From Paraburkholderia sabiae (GTDB lineage: Bacteria; Pseudomonadota; Gammaproteobacteria; Burkholderiales; Burkholderiaceae): DNA of 64,000 bases. Below are positions 44,667 through 53,918 of this stretch, in pieces; position 1 is the stretch's first letter, and every line of letters starts with the position of its first letter. The stretch lies in contig NZ_CP125295.1 in NCBI RefSeq assembly GCF_030412785.1, positions 1,736,001 to 1,800,000 on the forward strand, given 5' to 3'. The translations under genes and the position numbers were made by a program. Under the pieces are notes generated by a model. It did not search any database. It worked only from the letters and a program-made list of their open reading frames with translations, and had not been told where the DNA came from.

Positions 44667-45911
44667 ATGAGCCGCTATTCGATATTCAGTCTGTTCCGCA
44701 ATGGGTTGTCGTATCACGAGAACTGGGAGCGGCAGTGGAGAAGCCCGGAACCGAAGAAGGAATACGACGTGGTGATCGTCGGCGGCGGCGGGCATGGTCT
44801 CGCGACCGCTTACTACCTCGCGAAAGAACACGGCGTGAAGAACGTCGCGATTCTGGAGAAGGGCTGGATCGGCGGCGGCAACACGGCGCGTAACACGACC
44901 ATCGTGCGTTCGAACTATCTGTGGGACGAGTCGGCTGCGCTCTATGAAAAGGCGATGAAGCTGTGGGAAGGTCTGTCGCAAGACCTGAACTACAACGTGA
45001 TGTTTTCGCAGCGCGGCGTGATGAACCTCGCGCACACGCTGCAGGACGTGCGCGACACCGAGCGTCGCGTGAACGCGAACCGTCTGAACGGCGTCGATGC
45101 CGAGTTCCTCACGCCCGAGCAGATCAAGGAAATCGAGCCGACCATCAATCTGAACAGCCGTTATCCCGTGCTGGGCGCTTCGATTCAGCGCCGTGCGGGC
45201 GTTGCGCGTCACGACGCCGTCGCATGGGGCTTCGCGCGCGGCGCGGACCAGGCGGGCGTGGACATCATCCAGAACTGCCAGGTCACGGGCATTCGCCGCG
45301 ACGGCGGCCGCGTGACGGGCGTCGACACGGTGAAGGGCTTCATCAAGGCGAAGAAGGTTGCCGTGGTCGCAGCCGGCAACACGACCACGCTCGCCGATAT
45401 GGCGGGCATCCGTCTCCCCATCGAAAGCCATCCGTTGCAGGCGCTGGTGTCGGAGCCGATCAAGCCCGTCGTCAACTCGGTGATCATGTCGAACGCGGTG
45501 CACGCGTACATCAGCCAGTCCGACAAGGGCGATCTCGTGATCGGCGCGGGTGTCGATCAGTACACGGGCTTCGGGCAGCGCGGCAGCTTCCACATCATCG
45601 AAGGCACGTTGCAGGCGATCGTCGAAATGTTCCCGGTGTTCTCGCGTGTGCGGATGAACCGTCAGTGGGGCGGCATCGTCGATGTTTCGCCCGACGCATG
45701 CCCGATCATCAGCAAGACGGACGTGAAGGGCCTGTACTTCAACTGCGGATGGGGCACGGGCGGCTTCAAGGCGACGCCGGGCTCGGGCTGGGTGTTCGCG
45801 CACACGATCGCGAACGACGAACCGCATCCGTTGAATGCAGCGTTCTCGCTGGACCGCTTCTACAGCGGCCATCTGATCGACGAACACGGCGCTGCTGCCG
45901 TGGCCCACTAA
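44667..45911 (+). CDS. soxB: Sarcosine oxidase subunit beta
   Basis: A 414-residue flavoprotein subunit of heterotetrameric sarcosine oxidase. [22 protein letters not shown] is the FAD motif, followed by [20 protein letters not shown], the block near the covalent FMN site, and [13 protein letters not shown] at the C-terminal FAD contact. The enzyme demethylates sarcosine to glycine, giving hydrogen peroxide and 5,10-methylene-tetrahydrofolate. It starts the sox part of the operon, which continues after an intercistronic hairpin. Confidence 0.97.
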   Translation: MSRYSIFSLFRNGLSYHENWERQWRSPEPKKEYDVVIVGGGGHGLATAYYLAKEHGVKNVAILEKGWIGGGNTARNTTIVRSNYLWDESAALYEKAMKLWEGLSQDLNYNVMFSQRGVMNLAHTLQDVRDTERRVNANRLNGVDAEFLTPEQIKEIEPTINLNSRYPVLGASIQRRAGVARHDAVAWGFARGADQAGVDIIQNCQVTGIRRDGGRVTGVDTVKGFIKAKKVAVVAAGNTTTLADMAGIRLPIESHPLQALVSEPIKPVVNSVIMSNAVHAYISQSDKGDLVIGAGVDQYTGFGQRGSFHIIEGTLQAIVEMFPVFSRVRMNRQWGGIVDVSPDACPIISKTDVKGLYFNCGWGTGGFKATPGSGWVFAHTIANDEPHPLNAAFSLDRFYSGHLIDEHGAAAVAH

Positions 45912-45940
45912 TCGCACACTGCGCAACTACGTTGCATGGG

Positions 45941-45973
45941 ACCAGAGTAAGGCGCTAAAGCGCCAACTCTGGT
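45941..45973 (+). promoter_or_regulatory. Intercistronic hairpin between soxB and soxD
   Basis: ACCAGAGT-aa-GGCGCT then AGCGCC-a-ACTCTGGT form an 8+6 bp stem with a small internal loop and a 2-base apex. It is not followed by a T-run, so it more likely affects mRNA stability or processing than termination. A Shine-Dalgarno (CAGGAGA) for soxD follows. Confidence 0.75.
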
Positions 45974-45990
45974 CGACAGGAGATAGAAAG

Positions 45991-46290
45991 ATGCTGATGA
46001 TCGAATGCCCGTGGTGCGGGCCGCGCGCCGAATCCGAATTTAGCTGCGGCGGCGAAGCCGATATCGCCCGTCCGCTCGACACCGACAAGCTCACCGACCG
46101 CGAATGGGGCGAGTACCTGTTCATGCGCAAGAACCCGCGCGGCGTGCATCGCGAGCAATGGATGCACACGCAGGGCTGCCGCCGCTGGTTCATGGCGACG
46201 CGCGACACCGTCTCGTACAACATCCAGGGCTACGACACGTTCAAAACGGGTAACTCGTCCACTGACGCTCAAGAGGGCAACAAGCAATGA
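45991..46290 (+). CDS. soxD: Sarcosine oxidase subunit delta
   Basis: A 99-residue zinc-binding small subunit. MIECPWCGPRAESEFSCGGEA holds the CxxC and further Cys, HTQGCRRWF supplies more ligands, and EYLFMRKNPRGVHREQW is the family's conserved middle. It has no catalytic role but is needed for the tetramer. It overlaps soxA by 4 bp (ATGA) for coupled translation. Confidence 0.96.
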   Translation: MLMIECPWCGPRAESEFSCGGEADIARPLDTDKLTDREWGEYLFMRKNPRGVHREQWMHTQGCRRWFMATRDTVSYNIQGYDTFKTGNSSTDAQEGNKQ

Positions 46291-49286
46291 GCCAGAATAA
46301 CCGCCTCGGCGCCGGTGGGCGCATCAACCGCGCGATCCCGCTGACCTTCACGTTCAACGGACGCACGTATCAGGGCTTTCAGGGCGACACGCTCGCGTCC
46401 GCGCTGCTCGCGAACGGCGTGCACTTCGTGGCGCGCAGCTTCAAGTATCACCGCCCGCGCGGCATTGTCACGGCGGATGTGGCCGAACCGAATGCCGTCG
46501 TGCAACTCGAACGCGGCGCCTACACGGTGCCGAATGCGCGCGCGACGGAAATCGAGCTGTATCAAGGGCTCGTCGCGTCGAGCGTGAACGCCGAGCCGAA
46601 TCTCGAACACGATCACATGGCGATCAACCAGAAGTTCGCGCGCTTCATGCCCGCTGGCTTCTACTACAAGACCTTCATGTGGCCGGCGAAATGGTGGCCG
46701 AAGTACGAAGAGAAGATTCGCGAAGCAGCGGGTCTCGGCAAGTCGCCTGAAGTACGCGACGCCGACCGCTACGACAAGTGCTACGCGCATTGCGACGTGC
46801 TCGTCGTCGGCGGCGGGCCGACGGGTCTCGCGGCAGCGCACGCGGCGGCCGTCAGCGGCGCACGCGTGATTCTCGTCGACGATCAGCGCGAACTCGGCGG
46901 CAGTCTGCTGTCGTGCAAGTCGGAGATCGACGGACACTCGGCGATGAGCTGGGTCGAGAAGATCGAAGCAGAACTCTCGCGCATGCCCGATGTGAAGATC
47001 CTGTCGCGCAGCACGGCGTTCGGCTATCAGGACCACAATCTCGTCACCGTGACGCAGCGCCTGACGGAGCATCTGCCCGTGTCGATGCGCAAGGGCACGC
47101 GCGAACTGCTGTGGAAAATCCGCGCGAAACGCGTGATTCTCGCGACGGGCGCGCACGAACGTCCCATCGTGTTCGGCAACAACGATCTGCCCGGCGTGAT
47201 GCTGGCAGGCGCAGTGTCGACGTATGTGCATCGCTTCGGCGTGCTGCCGGGCCGCAATGCCGTCGTGTTCACGAACAACGACGCCGGCTATCAGTGCGCG
47301 CTCGACATGAAGGCATGTGGCGCGAGCGTCACGGTCGTCGATCCGCGTGCACAGGGCAGCGGCGCATTGCAGGCGGCGGCGCGTCGTCATGGCGTGAAGA
47401 TCATGAACAACGCCGCCGTGATGACGGCGCATGGCAAGCAACGCGTGACCTCCGTCGAAGTGGTCGCGTATGCGAACGGCAAGACGGGTGCGAAGCAGGC
47501 CGATCTGCAGTGCGATCTCGTCGCGATGTCGGGCGGTTTCAGCCCCGTGTTGCACCTGTTCGCGCAGTCGGGCGGCAAGGCCCACTGGAACGATACGAAG
47601 GCGTGCTTCGTGCCGGGTAAAGGCATGCAGCCGGAAACGAGCATCGGCGCGGCAGCGGGCGAATTCAGCCTCGCGCGCGGCCTGCGTCTCGCAGTCGATG
47701 CGGGTATCGAAGCCGTCAAGTCGATCGGTTATGCAGTGACGCGTCCGCAAGTGCCGCAGGTGTCGGAAGCCGTCGAGTCGCCGATGCAGCCGCTGTGGCT
47801 CGTCGGCAGCCGTGCGGAAGCGGCGCGCGGTCCGAAGCAGTTCGTCGATTTCCAGAACGACGTGTCGGCGGCCGACATTCTGCTCGCGGCGCGCGAAGGC
47901 TTCGAATCCGTCGAGCACGTTAAGCGCTATACGGCGATGGGCTTCGGCACCGATCAGGGCAAGCTCGGCAACATCAACGGCATGGCGATTCTCGCCGATG
48001 CGCTCGGCAAGACGATCCCCGAAACGGGCACGACGACGTTCCGTCCGAACTACACGCCTGTGACCTTCGGCACGTTCGCGGGCCGCGAACTCGGCGATCT
48101 GCTCGACCCGATCCGCAAGACGGCCGTGCATGAATGGCACGTCGAGAACGGCGCGATGTTCGAGGACGTGGGCAACTGGAAGCGTCCGTGGTACTTCCCG
48201 CTGAAAGGCGAGGACCTGCACGCGGCCGTGAAGCGCGAATGTCTCGCGGTGCGCAACAGCGTCGGCATTCTCGATGCATCGACGCTCGGCAAGATCGACA
48301 TTCAGGGCCCGGATGCCGCGAAGCTGCTGAACTGGATGTACACGAATCCGTGGAGCAAGCTCGAAGTCGGCAAGTGCCGTTATGGCCTGATGCTCGACGA
48401 AAACGGCATGGTGTTCGACGACGGCGTGACGGTGCGCCTCGCCGACCAGCACTTCATGATGACGACCACGACGGGCGGCGCAGCGCGCGTGCTGACGTGG
48501 ATGGAGCGCTGGCTGCAGACGGAATGGCCGGACATGAAGGTGCGCCTCGCATCGGTGACGGACCACTGGGCGACGTTCGCCGTAGTTGGTCCGAAGAGCC
48601 GCAAGGTCTTGCAGAAGGTGTGCAGCGACATCGACTTCGCCAACGAAGCGTTCCCGTTCATGTCGTATCGCAACGGCACGGTGGCGGGCGTGAAGGCGCG
48701 CGTGATGCGGATCAGCTTCTCGGGCGAACTGGCGTATGAAGTGAACGTGCCCGCGAACATGGGCCGCGCGGTATGGGAAGCGCTGATGGCCGCGGGCGCC
48801 GAGTTCGACATCACGCCGTACGGCACGGAAACGATGCACGTGCTGCGCGCGGAGAAGGGCTACATCATCGTCGGCCAGGATACGGATGGTTCCGTGACGC
48901 CGCACGATCTCGGCATGGGCGGACTCGTCGCGAAGACGAAGGACTTCCTCGGACGCCGTTCGCTGACGCGTTCGGATACCGCGAAGGAAGGGCGCAAGCA
49001 GTTCGTCGGTCTGCTTCCCGACGATCCGCAGTTCGTGATTCCCGAAGGCAGCCAGATCGTCGCCGGTCCGTTCCAGGGCGATACCGCGCCGATGCTCGGG
49101 CACGTGACGTCGAGCTACTACAGCCCGATTCTGAATCGTTCGATCGCGCTCGCCGTGGTCAAGGGCGGCCTGAACAAGATGGGGCAAAGCGTGACGATTC
49201 CGCTGTCGAGCGGCAAGCAGATCGCCGCGAAGATCGCCAGCCCCGTTTTCTACGACACCGAAGGAGTGCGTCAACATGTGGAATGA
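46287..49286 (+). CDS. soxA: Sarcosine oxidase subunit alpha
   Basis: A 999-residue subunit. The N-terminal part has FNGRTYQGFQGDTLASALLANG (ferredoxin-like domain) and FKYHRPRGIV. A dinucleotide-binding domain follows with VLVVGGGPTGLAAAHAAA at about residue 170. The C-terminal 400 residues form a GcvT-like tetrahydrofolate-binding domain (WHVENGAMFEDVGNWKRPWYF, GILDASTLGKIDIQGPDA, PYGTETMHVLRAEKGY), which captures the methyl-derived formaldehyde as methylene-tetrahydrofolate. It overlaps soxD and soxG by a few bases. Confidence 0.97.
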   Translation: MSQNNRLGAGGRINRAIPLTFTFNGRTYQGFQGDTLASALLANGVHFVARSFKYHRPRGIVTADVAEPNAVVQLERGAYTVPNARATEIELYQGLVASSVNAEPNLEHDHMAINQKFARFMPAGFYYKTFMWPAKWWPKYEEKIREAAGLGKSPEVRDADRYDKCYAHCDVLVVGGGPTGLAAAHAAAVSGARVILVDDQRELGGSLLSCKSEIDGHSAMSWVEKIEAELSRMPDVKILSRSTAFGYQDHNLVTVTQRLTEHLPVSMRKGTRELLWKIRAKRVILATGAHERPIVFGNNDLPGVMLAGAVSTYVHRFGVLPGRNAVVFTNNDAGYQCALDMKACGASVTVVDPRAQGSGALQAAARRHGVKIMNNAAVMTAHGKQRVTSVEVVAYANGKTGAKQADLQCDLVAMSGGFSPVLHLFAQSGGKAHWNDTKACFVPGKGMQPETSIGAAAGEFSLARGLRLAVDAGIEAVKSIGYAVTRPQVPQVSEAVESPMQPLWLVGSRAEAARGPKQFVDFQNDVSAADILLAAREGFESVEHVKRYTAMGFGTDQGKLGNINGMAILADALGKTIPETGTTTFRPNYTPVTFGTFAGRELGDLLDPIRKTAVHEWHVENGAMFEDVGNWKRPWYFPLKGEDLHAAVKRECLAVRNSVGILDASTLGKIDIQGPDAAKLLNWMYTNPWSKLEVGKCRYGLMLDENGMVFDDGVTVRLADQHFMMTTTTGGAARVLTWMERWLQTEWPDMKVRLASVTDHWATFAVVGPKSRKVLQKVCSDIDFANEAFPFMSYRNGTVAGVKARVMRISFSGELAYEVNVPANMGRAVWEALMAAGAEFDITPYGTETMHVLRAEKGYIIVGQDTDGSVTPHDLGMGGLVAKTKDFLGRRSLTRSDTAKEGRKQFVGLLPDDPQFVIPEGSQIVAGPFQGDTAPMLGHVTSSYYSPILNRSIALAVVKGGLNKMGQSVTIPLSSGKQIAAKIASPVFYDTEGVRQHVE

Positions 49287-49926
49287 AGCAAGGAACAATG
49301 CACCGGGCGCAACCTCGGCTGTCGCGCAGCGAGTGGCGGGTCAACCGTGGCAGGAGTCGCCGCTTGCAGGTGTCGGCGAACTGGTGAAGAAGCATACGGC
49401 GGCGCCGTCGAAGAAATTTCATCTGCGCGAGAAGGCGTTTTGCGATCTCGTCAGTCTGCGCGGCGACGTGCGCGACGCAGCCTTTGTCAGTGCCGTGCAG
49501 AGCGTGACGGGCTGCGAGCCGCCTGCGAAGCCGAACACGGTGACGCGCGGCAATGGTTATGACGTGCTGTGGCTCGGTCCTGACGAATGGCTCGTGCGTT
49601 CGCAGCAGGCGCAGGCGGCCGTTGCCGAAGACAAGCTGGTCGAGGCGCTGCAAGGGCAGTTTGCATCGGCTGTCGATATCGGCAGTGGCTGGACGGTGCT
49701 CGAAGTGAGCGGCGAGAAGGTGCGTGACGTGATCGCGCGCGGCTGTCCGCTCGATCTGCATCCGCGCATGTTTGCGCCGGGCCAGTGTGCGCAGAGCCAT
49801 TATTTCAAGGCATCGATCGTGCTGGTGCCTGTCGCCGACGATACGTACGAGATCGTCGTGCGCCGCAGCTTCGCCGATTACTTCGTGCGCATCATGCTCG
49901 ACGCGGCTGAGCCGCTGATGTCGTGA
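49276..49926 (+). CDS. soxG: Sarcosine oxidase subunit gamma
   Basis: A 216-residue subunit of the GcvT/YgfZ-related fold. GYDVLWLGPDEWLVRSQQ, DIGSGWTVLEVSGEKVRDVIARGCPLDL and FAPGQCAQSHYFKA are its conserved blocks, and RRSFADYFVRIMLDAAE the end. It starts inside the last codons of soxA (11-bp overlap) and its stop overlaps the GTG of the FolB-like gene, so the whole operon is tightly coupled. Confidence 0.95.
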   Translation: MWNEARNNAPGATSAVAQRVAGQPWQESPLAGVGELVKKHTAAPSKKFHLREKAFCDLVSLRGDVRDAAFVSAVQSVTGCEPPAKPNTVTRGNGYDVLWLGPDEWLVRSQQAQAAVAEDKLVEALQGQFASAVDIGSGWTVLEVSGEKVRDVIARGCPLDLHPRMFAPGQCAQSHYFKASIVLVPVADDTYEIVVRRSFADYFVRIMLDAAEPLMS

Positions 49927-50369
49927 AGCCGTTCGAGGAGCCGTTAGCGGCTTTCGTGCAGTCGACGCTGCCGCTGCGGGGCAAGGGTTGGCGTGTGTTT
50001 ATCGATGAGCTTGTCGTGGAGACGCGCATCGGTATTCATGCGCACGAGCATCTTGCGCCGCAGCCGGTTGTGATCGACGCGAGTCTTGCGTATCGCTGCG
50101 AGCCTTCGGAATCGCATGCGATGATCGATTACGAGCGCTATTGCAATCGCGTGAGTGAGTTTCTTTCTATGAAGCCGCATACACGGTTGCTGGAGACGCT
50201 GGCTGTCGAGATTGCGATGTTGTCGTTCGACGAATTTCCTGCGCTCGATGCGATGACGCTTTCTTTGTATAAGCCGAAGATTCGTGAAGGTACCCGGAGG
50301 ATTGGTGTTGAACTGGACTGGACGCGGGGTGATTTCGATGCTCAGCGTGTGGGTTCTGTTTTGCGCTGA
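49923..50369 (+). CDS. Dihydroneopterin aldolase (FolB)-like protein at the end of the sox operon
   Basis: A 148-residue FolB/FolX-fold protein. VFIDELVVETRIGIHAHEH is the FolB opening with the substrate-contacting Glu, and SHAMIDYERYCNRVSEFL, THRLLETLAVEIA-like (here TRLLETLAVEIAML) and LSLYKPKIREG match the later blocks. A GTG at 49923, overlapping the soxG stop, is the start. It may supply tetrahydrofolate for sarcosine oxidase, or be a specialised paralogue. Third codon positions shift towards T in its second half, approaching repeat copy 3. Confidence 0.82.
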   Translation: MKPFEEPLAAFVQSTLPLRGKGWRVFIDELVVETRIGIHAHEHLAPQPVVIDASLAYRCEPSESHAMIDYERYCNRVSEFLSMKPHTRLLETLAVEIAMLSFDEFPALDAMTLSLYKPKIREGTRRIGVELDWTRGDFDAQRVGSVLR

Positions 50370-50383
50370 ACGCGGTTGATCTT

Positions 50384-50650
50384 ATGTCGCGATCGCAAAC
50401 TTCCGAGTTGCTCAAGCGTGCGTATGCGGGCGGCGATGTGCATGCTGCTGTGGCTTTGCTCGATCTTAGTATCGCGCTTGGGCATCGGAAGATTGCTCTG
50501 ATTCGGTATTTGCAGGCGCAGCATCTCGATGCGCCACTCGATGCGCGGCATCATGAGTATGTGCGCGGTGTTGCCGCGCGGATGAGTCCTGATGCTCTTG
50601 CCAGAATTGTTGGAGAGGCTAGAGTTCGCGCTGGGCGGAGTGGGTCGTAG
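50384..50650 (+). CDS. Small hypothetical helical protein
   Basis: An 88-residue protein (MSRSQTSELLKRAYAGG start) predicted to be all-helical. AAVALLDLSIALGHRKIALI and HEYVRGVAARMSPDALARIV suggest short TPR/Sel1-like helices. It begins 14 bp after the FolB-like gene and probably belongs to the same transcript. Its TAG stop is the first bases of repeat copy 3. No family is recognised and it has strong T-ending codon bias. Confidence 0.5.
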   Translation: MSRSQTSELLKRAYAGGDVHAAVALLDLSIALGHRKIALIRYLQAQHLDAPLDARHHEYVRGVAARMSPDALARIVGEARVRAGRSGS

Positions 50651-51323
50651 GTTTTTTGTTTTTGTTTTTGTTTTTTGCTTTTGGCTGGCATCCGCGATTT
50701 CGTATCGGTGCTTCTCGCGTTGCCCCTGTGCGGGGCGGCACCTACTTTTCTTTGCAGCGGCAAAGAAAAGTAGGCAAAAGAAAGCCGCTTTTGAACCTCC
50801 GGTGCCCGCCAGGATAGCGCTTCGGCATGCTGCAGTTGAGCCATTGCGCAACAACGTCCGCACCCTGTAGAGAGCCCACGGTCAACCGCGCACGGCGCGA
50901 AAACCCCGCACACGGTCTGGAGCACATACCGCCGCAATCAAACGGACGCAAACGCACAAAAAACAAGCCGACCGAATGTGCCCCAACTGGACGTAATCTT
51001 TCACGCCGCGCGCAGCTCACTGCGGGCTTTCTACGGAGTGTTCGCGTTGCTGCGCGACAGCTCAAAGAACGTGCGCCGTAGCGTTATCCTGGTAGGCACC
51101 GGAGGTTTGAAGCGGCTTTCTTTTGCCTACTTTTCTTTGCCGCTGCAAAGAAAAGTAGGTGCCGCCCCGCACAGGGGCAACGCATGAAGTACGGATACGA
51201 ATTCGCGGATGCCAGCCAAAAGGCAAAAGGGGCGACGCTGGCAAACCGAAACGACAACGCGGATGCCAGCGCAGCAAAAAGCAGAAAACCCAAAATGGCG
51301 ACTAGCGTCGCAGACAAAAAAAA
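50650..51323 (+). repeat. Long inverted-repeat element, copy 3
   Basis: About 674 bp. The left arm is 50650-50902, the loop 50903-50998 (96 bp, forward) and the right arm 50999-51323. The left outer end has lost the TCTGCGACGCTAGTCGCC block and begins with T/G-rich low-complexity sequence, while the right end is intact. Both internal 14-bp-stem hairpins (near 50742 and 51128) are present. It fills the gap between the stop codon of the small hypothetical gene and that of the converging LysR gene. Confidence 0.94.
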
Positions 51324-51326
51324 GCA

Positions 51327-52289
51327 TCAAGCGGCATGCAAGCCGCCCCTCATCATCAACATCCTCACCCGCGACAAATCCGCCTCGACATGCCCTTGGT
51401 GTTCAAAAAGCTCAGCGAGCCAATCAACAAAAGCCCTGACCCGCGGCGACACGCGCCGCCCCTTCACATAGGCCACAGAAACGGGCATGGCAACAGGCTT
51501 CCACTGCGGCAAAACCTCGCGCAGTAAACCCTTTTCAAGCAAAGGCTGAGCAGCAATCCTGGCAGGCTGAATCAACCCAAGCCCCTGCAACCCGCAGGTC
51601 AAGTAAGCATGCTCATCGCTGACCTTGATGAACCCATCGACCTTCACGGTCAACGAACTCCCACCCACATCGAAATCAAAATCGACAGCACGCCCGGTCA
51701 GCGCCGACATGCAGTTAACAGCAACATGCCCCGACAGATCATCGAGACTCTCAGGCATGCCATAGCGCTCCAGATAAGCCGGACTGGCACACGTCACATG
51801 CTCCAGCGTGCCAAGCCGCTTTGCCGCAAGCTGAGAATCAGGCAACTCGCCAAGCTGAATACTGCAATCCACGGCCTCGCCGACGAGATCCACATTACGA
51901 TGACTCACGCCGATCGCGAGATCGATCGACGGATAACGCTCATGAAAATCATCGAGCGCAGGCAGCACGATCGAAGTCGCCACCGCACCCGGCATTTCAA
52001 CCCGCAAACGTCCGCTCGGATTATCGAGCGTCTGCCGCAACGTCGCTTCCATCTCGTCGATATCCTCGAGAATCTGCGCGCAGCGCTCGTAATACGCAGC
52101 GCCCTCCGGCGTGAGGCTAATGCGTCGCGTCGTGCGAACGAGCAGCGTCGTGCCGAGCAGCGATTCCAGGTTCTGCACAATCGTGGTTGCCGTCGCGCGC
52201 GGAATTTCCAGCGACTCCGCCGCGCGGGTAAAGCTGTTGGTATCGACGATACGCATGAACGTGCGCATCGCCTGAATACGGTCGATCAC
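51327..52289 (-). CDS. LysR family transcriptional regulator
   Basis: A 320-residue LysR protein. MRTFMRIVDTNSFTRAAESL and RATATTIVQNLESLLGTTLLVR form the helix-turn-helix; the periplasmic-binding-like effector domain follows (LRVEMPGAVATSIVLPALDDF, CGLQGLGLIQPARIAAQPLL). It is unlike the usual divergent LysR arrangement: the next gene upstream (alcohol dehydrogenase) is on the same strand. Its C-terminal 200 codons are A/C-rich on the plus strand towards repeat copy 3, ending 3 bp from it. Confidence 0.92.
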   Translation of the reverse strand: MIDRIQAMRTFMRIVDTNSFTRAAESLEIPRATATTIVQNLESLLGTTLLVRTTRRISLTPEGAAYYERCAQILEDIDEMEATLRQTLDNPSGRLRVEMPGAVATSIVLPALDDFHERYPSIDLAIGVSHRNVDLVGEAVDCSIQLGELPDSQLAAKRLGTLEHVTCASPAYLERYGMPESLDDLSGHVAVNCMSALTGRAVDFDFDVGGSSLTVKVDGFIKVSDEHAYLTCGLQGLGLIQPARIAAQPLLEKGLLREVLPQWKPVAMPVSVAYVKGRRVSPRVRAFVDWLAELFEHQGHVEADLSRVRMLMMRGGLHAA

Positions 52290-52475
52290 GGAACTCTCCT
52301 GTCGAAAGCAAACCAGCGGAAAACACCGCGGCGGCCCCGTCCCATGAGGACGGCGCGCCGGTACTGCAAACGCAATGACTGATGCGAGGCGGGAAGCAGG
52401 GACAGGCCGCCGTCCTGCGCGGCCTGGAAGGAAGAGGTGAAGCGCGAATCCGGTCCTGTTGGGTCCTGCTGCCCG

Positions 52476-53528
52476 TTACTTGCGGAGCGAGTCGAGATCG
52501 ATGACGAAGCGGTACTTTACATCGCTCTTCAACATGCGCTCGTATGCTTCATTGATCTGCTGCATCTGGATCATCTCGATGTCCGAGGTGATGCCGTGCT
52601 TGCCGCAGAAATCCAGCATTTCCTGCGTCTCGGCAATGCCGCCGATCAGCGATCCCGCGAGACGTCGACGCTTCATGATCAGGTTGAACACCTGCGGCGA
52701 CGGATGATCGTGCTCCGGCGCACCCACCAGCGTCAGCGTGCCGTCACGCTTCAGCAGGTTGATGAACGGATTCAGATCGTGCTGCGCCGCGACCGTGTTC
52801 ACGATCAGATCGAAGCTGTTCACATGCGCTTCCATCTCCTGCGGGTTCTTCGAGATCACCACCTCATCTGCGCCAAGACGCTTCGCATCCTCGATCTTCG
52901 AAGCCGACGTCGTGAACAGCACGACATGCGCGCCCATCGCGTGCGCGAGCTTCACGCCCATGTGACCGAGGCCGCCCAGACCGACGATGCCGACCTTCTT
53001 GCCAGGGCCGGCGCCCCACGTGCGCAGCGGCGAATACAGCGTGATACCCGCGCACAGCAGCGGCGCGACGCCCGCGGGATCGAGGTTCTCCGGCACGCGC
53101 AGCACGAAGTCTTCATCGACGACGAGTTGCGTCGAATAACCGCCGTACGTCACTGCGCCCGTCTGACGGTCGTTGCCGTTATACGTGCCGACGAAGCCGT
53201 TCTCGCAATACTGCTCGAGACCTTCCTGGCAGCTCGGACACGTGCGGCACGAATCGACGAGACAGCCGACGCCGACCAGCTGCCCGACCTTGTATTTCGT
53301 CACCTGCGACCCGACGTTCGTCACACGGCCGACGATCTCATGGCCCGGAACGACGGGGTAAATCGTGTTCTTCCATTCATTGCGTGCCTGATGCAGGTCC
53401 GAATGACAGACACCGCAAAACAGGACTTCCATCTGTACATCGTGTTCGCGCAGATCGCGACGCTGAAATTCGAACGGCGCGAGTTTCGATTGCGCGTCGG
53501 TTGCGGCGAAGGCGTAGGTCGTGGTCAT
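52476..53528 (-). CDS. Zinc-dependent NAD(P) alcohol dehydrogenase (YahK/cinnamyl-alcohol type)
   Basis: A 350-residue medium-chain dehydrogenase. FCGVCHSDLHQARNEW has the catalytic-zinc Cys, VVPGHEIVGRV the His-Glu block, and CRTCPSCQEGLEQYC the four structural-zinc Cys. VGIVGLGGLGHMGVKLAHAMG is the cofactor loop. The ATG at 53528 has GGAGCC upstream. It is divergent from a YqhC-like AraC regulator, as for aldehyde-detoxifying reductases in enterobacteria. Likely role: NADPH-dependent reduction of aldehydes. Confidence 0.94.
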   Translation of the reverse strand: MTTTYAFAATDAQSKLAPFEFQRRDLREHDVQMEVLFCGVCHSDLHQARNEWKNTIYPVVPGHEIVGRVTNVGSQVTKYKVGQLVGVGCLVDSCRTCPSCQEGLEQYCENGFVGTYNGNDRQTGAVTYGGYSTQLVVDEDFVLRVPENLDPAGVAPLLCAGITLYSPLRTWGAGPGKKVGIVGLGGLGHMGVKLAHAMGAHVVLFTTSASKIEDAKRLGADEVVISKNPQEMEAHVNSFDLIVNTVAAQHDLNPFINLLKRDGTLTLVGAPEHDHPSPQVFNLIMKRRRLAGSLIGGIAETQEMLDFCGKHGITSDIEMIQMQQINEAYERMLKSDVKYRFVIDLDSLRK

Positions 53529-53918
53529 GTAGGCTCCAGCTCGTTGATGCAATTGCGCGAGGCGCCGCGCGGCCCGTAAGCGGCCTGGTGATGGCCTGCT
53601 GATGGCCTCAAAGCGCGGCGGATGAATCTGTCGTGCGCCGTGGCGCGCGGAGTGTCCGTTGCGTGATCCGTCCGGCGGGCGCGAAGCGCAGATGAAGCGC
53701 CGCGCGAATGACTCATGTGAGGCGGTGGACGGGGTCGCGGACAGGAAGCGGGCTTTGCGACAGGGTTCCCATGTTAGGGATCGCGCGTGGCCCAGGGAAT
53801 ACCTGAACGTCTTGAAGGTTTGCCTAATTCTCCTGGCGGCGTACGCGATAGGACATTTAATGCTAGATTTCAAGCCATATTCTCTGACGCCACATGGTTT
53901 CGCCGACTGGATTTCATC
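53529..53918. promoter_or_regulatory. 390-bp divergent control region between alcohol dehydrogenase and AraC regulator
   Basis: No gene. It must contain both promoters. A local AT-rich stretch at about 53815-53890 lies in front of the AraC gene. No clear dyad was found. Confidence 0.4.

Noticed and set aside
46269..49298. A 1009-codon open frame antisense to soxA
   Set aside because: It is Arg/His-rich, has no family motifs and mirrors a highly conserved gene; such long antisense frames are common in high-GC DNA.
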